DNA from: Chitinophaga qingshengii
GTDB lineage: Bacteria; Bacteroidota; Bacteroidia; Chitinophagales; Chitinophagaceae
Reading direction: 5' to 3'
DNA: 64,000 nucleotides
NCBI RefSeq assembly: GCF_014529935.1
Contig: NZ_JACVFC010000001.1
Location: 2,852,001 to 2,916,000, forward strand
The position numbers and the translations under genes are program-made. The notes under the pieces were generated by a model, which searched no databases, was not told the DNA's origin, and saw only the letters and a list, made by a program, of their open reading frames with translations. Shown one piece after another: positions 59,608 to 64,000 of this stretch. The stretch's first letter is position 1. Each line of letters opens with the position of its first letter.

Positions 59608-60558
59608 TTATTTATTGTCCAGCCATACTACCTTTTGCTCCGGGGTATGTTGCTGACCAATCACATCGCGGTACAGGTCCGGGCGACGCGCTTTGCGGTA
59701 GCGGTATCCGCCTGCCTGTTGTAATTTCTCCGGTGTCAAAGTGGCTATGGCAATATCGTTGTCCAGCTTGCGGCATTCTGCAATAATACCTCCGAAGGGG
59801 TCCAGGATCATGGAACAGCCGTTTTTCAGCTGGTCGTCGTCCATACCGATGGGATTGGAGAACACGGCATACACGCCGTTATCATAAGCGCGGGCGGGCA
59901 GCCATTTCATCAGCCAGCTGCGGCCTTTGAGACCATCGAACTCCAGGCGCAGGGAGGTAGGATCGGCTTCGCGGTTATGCCATAGGGCAGGGTCTACAAA
60001 ACCGGCGCCCGGACGGGAAGAAGGCGTACACATGGTTACATGTGGCATAAAGATGATATCCGCTCCCAGCAGGGCGGTAGCTCTTACGTTTTCAATGACG
60101 TTGTTATCGTAGCAGATCAGGATACCGCATTTCCACCCCAGCAGGTCAAACACCACGTACTCATCACCAGGCGTAAGATATGGGTTAATGAACGGATGCA
60201 GCTTGCGGTATTTGGCTACCAGCCCGTTTTTATCCACACATACGTAGGCTTTGTACAGTTTATCCGCCGCATCTTTTTCAAAAAGGCCGGCCAGGATAGC
60301 GATGTTATGTTCCCGGGCGATGGCGGTCAGCCGTTGGATACTGGGGCCATCTGGAATGAATTCTGCCAGGTCCAGCATCTGTTCTTTCGACAGGTGACGG
60401 GCGAACGTGTAACCGGTAACGGAGCATTCGTGAAAGGCTATCGCCTGTGCGCCGCCGGCGGCTGCCTGGGCCGCGAGATCGTTTATCTGTTGCAGATTAT
60501 AGACTTTGTCTCCGCTTTTGTTCTCAAATTGTGCTGTTGCTACCTTTAATTTTTCCAT
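59608..60558 (-). CDS. Nitrilase superfamily carbon-nitrogen hydrolase
   Basis: This 316-residue cytoplasmic protein has the Glu-Lys-Cys triad: E44 in AFHECSVTGY, K119 in KYRKLHPF and C149 in GILICYDN. The mid-size and the FRKLHPF-like motif resemble N-carbamoyl-D-amino-acid hydrolase or beta-ureidopropionase/amidase relatives more than true nitrilases. The substrate cannot be fixed from sequence. It lies 15 bases after the YdeI-like gene and 53 before the sigma factor gene on the same strand. Confidence 0.92.
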   Translation of the reverse strand: MEKLKVATAQFENKSGDKVYNLQQINDLAAQAAAGGAQAIAFHECSVTGYTFARHLSKEQMLDLAEFIPDGPSIQRLTAIAREHNIAILAGLFEKDAADKLYKAYVCVDKNGLVAKYRKLHPFINPYLTPGDEYVVFDLLGWKCGILICYDNNVIENVRATALLGADIIFMPHVTMCTPSSRPGAGFVDPALWHNREADPTSLRLEFDGLKGRSWLMKWLPARAYDNGVYAVFSNPIGMDDDQLKNGCSMILDPFGGIIAECRKLDNDIAIATLTPEKLQQAGGYRYRKARRPDLYRDVIGQQHTPEQKVVWLDNK

Positions 60559-60573
60559 GCTATTCGTATGTTC

Positions 60574-61164
60574 TTAATAGTTATATTTTTTCACTTTGGT
60601 GCCGGCGGCACAGTCGCGGATCAGTTCAGCCAGCCGTTTATCGCGGGTGGCCTCCTGCTTGCCGCTCATGATCCAGTGGGCAGTCAATTTACGGTAGGAG
60701 GGCGGCATTTTCTGATAAAACTCCCAGGCTTTCTGATTGGCACGTAACTGCCGCTCGTAAGCCTCGGAGAGCTGAAGCGGATCGGCTCTCTCGTACGTAT
60801 AAATGGCCGTTCGTTCCATTTCCCGTTTGTTAAAAGCGGCAATACCGGCAGGCATCATCCGGCCTTCCCGGGTAAGATCTTCTACCTTCTTGACGTTAAC
60901 GGCACTCCAGATGCTTTTGTGTTTACGGGGCGTAAAGCGGATCGTGTAACTTTCTTCATCAATGGTTTTGCGGACACCATCTATCCAGCCATAACAAATT
61001 GCTTCATCTACCGATTCAGACCACGACATGCTTTTTTTTCCGGAACCTACCTTATAAAACCCTACCAGCAGTTCTTCTGCCTTATGATGATGTTTATCCA
61101 GCCACTTACGAAAGGCTGATCCTGTTTCAAAAAACGTAGGCCCATCATTTGAGGATGTAGTCAT
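60574..61164 (-). CDS. YdeI/OmpD-associated (OmdA) family protein
   Basis: This 196-residue protein has PTFFETGSAFRKWLDKHHHKAEELLVGFYK at the N-terminus, then SWSESVDEAICYGWIDG, then RFTPRKHKSIWSAVNVKKVEDL, all hallmarks of the YdeI/OmdA family. The C-terminal part is helical (YERQLRANQKAWEFYQKMPPSYRK). Some relatives are called bacteriocin-protection proteins, but no biochemical role is firm. It is probably co-transcribed with the nitrilase gene 15 bases downstream. A large inverted repeat lies immediately upstream (61170-61330). Confidence 0.9.
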   Translation of the reverse strand: MTTSSNDGPTFFETGSAFRKWLDKHHHKAEELLVGFYKVGSGKKSMSWSESVDEAICYGWIDGVRKTIDEESYTIRFTPRKHKSIWSAVNVKKVEDLTREGRMMPAGIAAFNKREMERTAIYTYERADPLQLSEAYERQLRANQKAWEFYQKMPPSYRKLTAHWIMSGKQEATRDKRLAELIRDCAAGTKVKKYNY

Positions 61165-61169
61165 TTGGT

Positions 61170-61330
61170 TATTGGATTATTGGATTTACGGATTTTTTGA
61201 TTTACGAATTTCGGAATTTGATTGATATCGAAGATCGATTTTTGTACAAAAAGATACCAAATTATCTCCAACAAAATTCCAAAATCCCTAAATCAAAAAA
61301 TCCGTAAATCCAATGACCAAATAATCAAAT
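61170..61330. repeat. Long imperfect inverted repeat
   Basis: 61182-61204 and 61289-61311 are perfect 23-base inverted copies (GGATTTACGG... and its complement). Imperfect pairing extends inward to about 61220/61270 and outward by several bases. The loop of about 50-80 bases carries no open frame. It is very AT-rich and sits between divergent genes. It could be a degenerate miniature element, a REP-like intergenic repeat, or a processed RNA hairpin. Confidence 0.7.
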
Positions 61331-61349
61331 AACCCAATACAAAAATGCC

Positions 61350-61357
61350 TAGTTTTG
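61350..61357 (+). promoter_or_regulatory. Putative -7 element for the SRPBCC gene
   Basis: TAGTTTTG matches TAnnTTTG, 12 bases before ATG 61370. It covers the TTG at 61355 where the open frame begins, which argues against that start. Confidence 0.5.
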
Positions 61358-61369
61358 GGCAAGCAGAAA

Positions 61370-61759
61370 ATGACTATGAAAGATTTTAAGAAACATTTCA
61401 TCATTCCGGCAGAACCGGAAGAAGTATACGCAGCGCTGACTAATCCGGCCACTTTACGGCTGTGGACAGGGGAAGTGGCTGAGATGTCTACTGAACCGGG
61501 TTCGGAGTTCTCCCTGTGGGAAGAGAGTATTGTTGGCAAAAACCTGGAATTTGAACCAGGCAGGAAGATTGTGCAGCAATGGTATTTTGGGGAAGATGAA
61601 GAAACCCCTTCTATTGTTACCATTATCCTCCACCCCAGCAAAAAGGGCACCGATGCGGAGTTAAAACATACCAATATTCCGGACGAAGCTTTTGAAGATA
61701 TCACCACCGGCTGGCAGGAAGCCTATTTCGGTGCGCTGATCGATTTTTATACGGAGTAG
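61370..61759 (+). CDS. SRPBCC/AHSA1 domain protein
   Basis: About 129 residues from ATG 61370 (MTMKDFKKHF); ATG 61376 is an equally good start. The fold is START/SRPBCC of the Aha1-C type: KHFIIPAEPEEVYAALTNPATLRLWTGEVAEM, then FSLWEESIVGKNLEFEPGRKIVQQWYF, then AELKHTNIPDEAFEDITTGWQEAYFGAL. The hydrophobic cavity of this family binds lipophilic ligands, or it contacts Hsp90 in eukaryotes; the bacterial role is open. A bidirectional hairpin (61762-61794) follows. Confidence 0.9.
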   Translation: MTMKDFKKHFIIPAEPEEVYAALTNPATLRLWTGEVAEMSTEPGSEFSLWEESIVGKNLEFEPGRKIVQQWYFGEDEETPSIVTIILHPSKKGTDAELKHTNIPDEAFEDITTGWQEAYFGALIDFYTE

Positions 61760-61761
61760 CA

Positions 61762-61794
61762 GGTCACCCGGCTTGTTCTACAAGCCGGGTGACC
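61762..61794. terminator. Convergent-gene hairpin without U-tract
   Basis: A 14-bp perfect stem (GGTCACCCGGCTTG with CAAGCCGGGTGACC) with a 5-nt loop lies between the SRPBCC and SUKH genes. No T-run follows on either strand, so it may be a terminator of low efficiency or an RNA-stabilising hairpin. Confidence 0.6.
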
Positions 61795-61800
61795 ATCCGC

Positions 61801-62445
61801 CTAATCATTCGTCTGGTAAGGGAAACTGCTGTCCAGCCACTCAAAATCAATCTCGGCTTCGAGTATGCTGCGCAGTTCATCTTCGGTGATTACGCCTTGT
61901 GCAAATACCCTGGCCACTATCTCCTGTTGGCGGGCTGACAGATAAGGTGCGTGGCTGCGCAGGTAGTTCTGCGCATTGGCTGCCGGGTCTCCTTCTGTAA
62001 GCAGGCCGGGATACTCCGGATCCTGTTCCAGCATGGTTTCCAGCATCCGTGCAAAGATGAAATCCTGCAGGTTCTTCGCCATCACCACTGCCTCATTGCT
62101 ATCATGATACACCAACACAATGGGCACATTGTCACCGTCCTGGAGGTTATAGTAAAACGCAAACCAGTCTCCCGCACCGGTATAACCGAGGGGTACAAAC
62201 CGGTGCGATTTGTCGGCAAACAACATTCCTTCCGCTACTTCGCCGGAAATATCTTCCTGTTCTATAATTTCAAAATCTTCGGCAAATAATAAAAAAGGCG
62301 GGTTATCCTTTACCCTGGGAAATTCACGATCAAACCATCCGGGTCCCAGTTGGCCCCAGGAAAGCATCCCATCCCGGTCCAGTTGTTTATACAGTTCAGG
62401 ATATTTAAAATTGTGTTCCTGTTCTATTGTTTCCAATACGGTCAT
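61801..62445 (-). CDS. SMI1/KNR4 (SUKH) family protein
   Basis: This is a 214-residue protein. The SUKH fold occupies residues about 1-135: HNFKYPELYKQLDRDGML near the start, then AEDFEIIEQEDI, then FVPLGYTGAGDWFAFYYNL (the conserved i-G-x-x-g-x-G-D-x-f segment) and VPIVLVYHDSNEAVVMAKNLQDFI. The C-terminal 75 residues are acidic and helical. SUKH proteins often act as immunity proteins for contact-delivered nuclease toxins, but orphan members are common. No toxin gene is adjacent. Confidence 0.85.
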   Translation of the reverse strand: MTVLETIEQEHNFKYPELYKQLDRDGMLSWGQLGPGWFDREFPRVKDNPPFLLFAEDFEIIEQEDISGEVAEGMLFADKSHRFVPLGYTGAGDWFAFYYNLQDGDNVPIVLVYHDSNEAVVMAKNLQDFIFARMLETMLEQDPEYPGLLTEGDPAANAQNYLRSHAPYLSARQQEIVARVFAQGVITEDELRSILEAEIDFEWLDSSFPYQTND

Positions 62446-62477
62446 CTTCTATCATTTTTTCATCCGAAAGATACAGC

Positions 62478-63311
62478 TTATTTACGCACGGCTGTGCGCT
62501 TAAAAGATTGTTCGCCCTGTTTCTGATAAGGGTTCATCACAAAAGATAACAGGCTGCCGTCCTGTTTGAGTTCCACTACCCGGAAACCATGGTATTCCAC
62601 GCCCCAGCTGCCACCTACGTGGCCATCCCAGAGGAAGGGAATTTTTTCATCCAGCATTTTCACGCTGTCTTCCTGGTGGTCGTGACCGTTAAATACTGCG
62701 CGGATGTTAGGGTACTGTTTAATCAGTGCCTGGAATTCCGCTGCATCGATGCCGTGTTTGGTCCATTTCACCGGTGTAATATGTACGAAAATGAAGATGT
62801 TGGCCGCTTTTTTATACTGTTCGAGTTTTTCGCGGAACCACGCTACGTCCGGACTGATATAATTACCCTTAATATCTGCCGTGTCGCCCAGCAGGATAAC
62901 GTTATCACCGATGACTACGTCGTGGTTGAGCGGGAAACCCCAGGCTTGTTGCCACGCTTCCGGTGTTACCTGGTCGTGGTTGCCACGGGTAGCGTATACT
63001 TTGGAATGGATCTGTTTAAACATCGTTGCCGCCGGCGCCATAAAATCCGGGTTGTTGTGGATGACATCGCCGTTGAGTACGAAGAAAGCGCAGGGGTTGT
63101 CTTTCTCGTAAGTGCGGAAGGCTTTCTCCAGATCCTGGTAGTATTGTTCATAGGCTGTTCCCGGCTCACCGTAATGCCAATCGGAGCCGATGGCGAAGCG
63201 GAAGACCGTTTTATTCTTAAAGTCTTTGCCGGTAGCGGCGCTAACAATTTTACCGCAAGCCTGGATAACAATGGCGGCAGATACACCGCGGAAAAATTCA
63301 CGTCTGTTCAT
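62478..63311 (-). CDS. Exported metallophosphoesterase (Tat signal)
   Basis: About 277 residues from MNRREFFRG; the adjacent ATG 63314 or the longer frame to 63347 are alternatives. RREFFRGVSAAIVIQACG is a twin-arginine signal, and its cysteine could be lipidated. Calcineurin-like metal motifs are complete: D-x-H in GSDWHYG, G-D-x-x-H in NGDVIH, GNHD, and GHDH near the C-terminus. It would be a periplasmic di-metal phosphoesterase of unknown substrate, with WDGHVGGSWG near the end. It is monocistronic. Confidence 0.92.
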   Translation of the reverse strand: MNRREFFRGVSAAIVIQACGKIVSAATGKDFKNKTVFRFAIGSDWHYGEPGTAYEQYYQDLEKAFRTYEKDNPCAFFVLNGDVIHNNPDFMAPAATMFKQIHSKVYATRGNHDQVTPEAWQQAWGFPLNHDVVIGDNVILLGDTADIKGNYISPDVAWFREKLEQYKKAANIFIFVHITPVKWTKHGIDAAEFQALIKQYPNIRAVFNGHDHQEDSVKMLDEKIPFLWDGHVGGSWGVEYHGFRVVELKQDGSLLSFVMNPYQKQGEQSFKRTAVRK

Positions 63312-63314
63312 CAT

Positions 63315-63732
63315 AACGTTAAAATTAGTCGTTCCCCATGGAATCAATGGGTACTGTTTATATATTAACAGAAAGGTAAAATATTATGGTGCGCCTGTAC
63401 TTGATAATTATAAAAAACGATGATCACTTCCTGTTGCCTATCCACGAAAAGTACAATGACAAAGCCTATAGCCCTGCCCGTTAAAAAAACATCAGGCTAC
63501 CTCAAGATAATATCAATCTGCCTAAAGCCATAATCATATGTAATATTTCACCATACATTATATATTAAATAATTGATAATCAATATATTAAACTCACACT
63601 ATCCATCGATTTCACATATCATTTTTATGCATCTGCCGCTCAACTTTCAATTTATTCAGAAAGAATTGTAATCAGATTGTTAATATTACCCCGAATCCTT
63701 CATTTTCTTCGTTTCGCTAAATGATTTGATTG
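63315..63732. other. AT-rich intergenic region before mqo
   Basis: About 420 bases separate divergent genes. Contents: an imperfect palindrome CTGTTTATATATTAACAG (63354-63371) and the palindrome TTGAT-A-ATCAA (63573-63583). There is no convincing open frame. The region becomes strongly AT-rich from 63530, as expected for regulatory DNA. Confidence 0.5.
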
Positions 63733-63740
63733 TAACTTTG
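63733..63740 (+). promoter_or_regulatory. Putative -7 element for mqo
   Basis: TAACTTTG matches TAnnTTTG and ends 22 bases before the mqo ATG. Confidence 0.55.
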
Positions 63741-63762
63741 CACCTCGAATAAAAATGGGGTT

Positions 63763-64000
63763 ATGTTTAGAAGCAAGCGTACGTCTGAAACAGGTCCGGA
63801 TGTGGTTTTAATCGGCGCAGGAATCATGAGCGCCACCCTGGGTACACTCCTGAAAGAGCTGCAACCAGAATTGACCATTGAAATTTATGAGCGACTGGAT
63901 ATGGCAGCTGCAGAGAGTTCCGATGCATGGAACAATGCAGGTACCGGCCACTCTGCCTTTTGTGAGTTGAACTATACACCACAGAAGCAGGATGGTTCCG
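63763..64000 (+). CDS. mqo: Malate:quinone oxidoreductase, 5' part only
   Basis: The first 79 codons are present and the gene continues past the right edge. [21 protein letters not shown] (residues about 13-33) is the FAD-binding GxGxxS loop with the Mqo-specific [35 protein letters not shown] is the near-invariant Mqo segment. The enzyme is membrane-associated and oxidises malate to oxaloacetate while reducing quinone, in the TCA cycle. Confidence 0.95.
   Translation, partial: MFRSKRTSETGPDVVLIGAGIMSATLGTLLKELQPELTIEIYERLDMAAAESSDAWNNAGTGHSAFCELNYTPQKQDGS

Overview
The window looks like chromosome of a Bacteroidota bacterium, most likely Chitinophagaceae (Chitinophaga-like). The signs are three SusC-type or STN-type TonB receptors with SusD partners or lipoproteins, two ECF-sigma/FecR pairs, many lipoproteins, starts without Shine-Dalgarno sequences, and repeated matches to the Bacteroidota -7 promoter element TAnnTTTG. 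No insertion sequence, CRISPR array, rRNA or prophage was found.

Layout. 1-1867: a truncated DUF1800 gene, a thiolase with its own terminator and a candidate operator, and tRNA-Lys(CTT). 1870-7040: a visibly AT-richer stretch with an AraC regulator, two paralogous alpha/beta hydrolases, a Rossmann-fold (NmrA/SDR-like) protein and two small orphan proteins. 7053-11454 (minus): a pyocin-knob-type secreted protein, a serine hydrolase fused to a CBM9-like domain, an alpha/beta hydrolase and a thioredoxin. 11455-12443: three tandem 49-codon genes for lanthipeptide-like RiPP precursors, each behind the same hairpin/mini-ORF module, with no modification enzyme in the window. 12444-29770 (minus): an ECF sigma factor and FecR followed by a tightly packed operon of an STN-type TonB receptor, two lipoproteins, three fasciclin lipoproteins, a second (Oar-like) TonB receptor and a five-IPT/TIG plus beta-propeller lipoprotein. 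There is no SusD.

29915-44989: mixed housekeeping and accessory genes. These include two convergent RibD-C/DHFR-like proteins, an AraC regulator, a Ca2+/H+ antiporter, a macro-domain protein, a YXWGXW-repeat protein, a LytS/LytTR two-component pair upstream of a TonB receptor, two tandem paralogous lipoproteins and a rhomboid protease. 45077-59554 (minus): two nutrient-uptake loci. One is SusC/SusD downstream of a DeoR/GlpR regulator. The other is ECF sigma - FecR - SusC - SusD - FAD-dependent oxidoreductase with a golvesin-like C-terminal domain. 59608-64000: nitrilase, YdeI/OmdA-like protein, SRPBCC protein, SUKH protein, Tat-exported phosphoesterase and the start of malate:quinone oxidoreductase.

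The most interesting signals are three. (1) The orphan lanthipeptide precursor array has a conserved six-codon mini-ORF inside a terminator-like hairpin before every copy. (2) A structured plus-strand transcript unit (TAnnTTTG element plus U-tract terminator) lies antisense to the 5' end of the SusC-type gene in the FecR-SusC gap of both ECF/FecR loci. It resembles the cis-encoded antisense RNAs (DonS type) of Bacteroides polysaccharide loci. (3) The fasciclin/IPT operon is driven by its own sigma/anti-sigma pair. All functional calls rest on reading motifs by eye; no database search was run.
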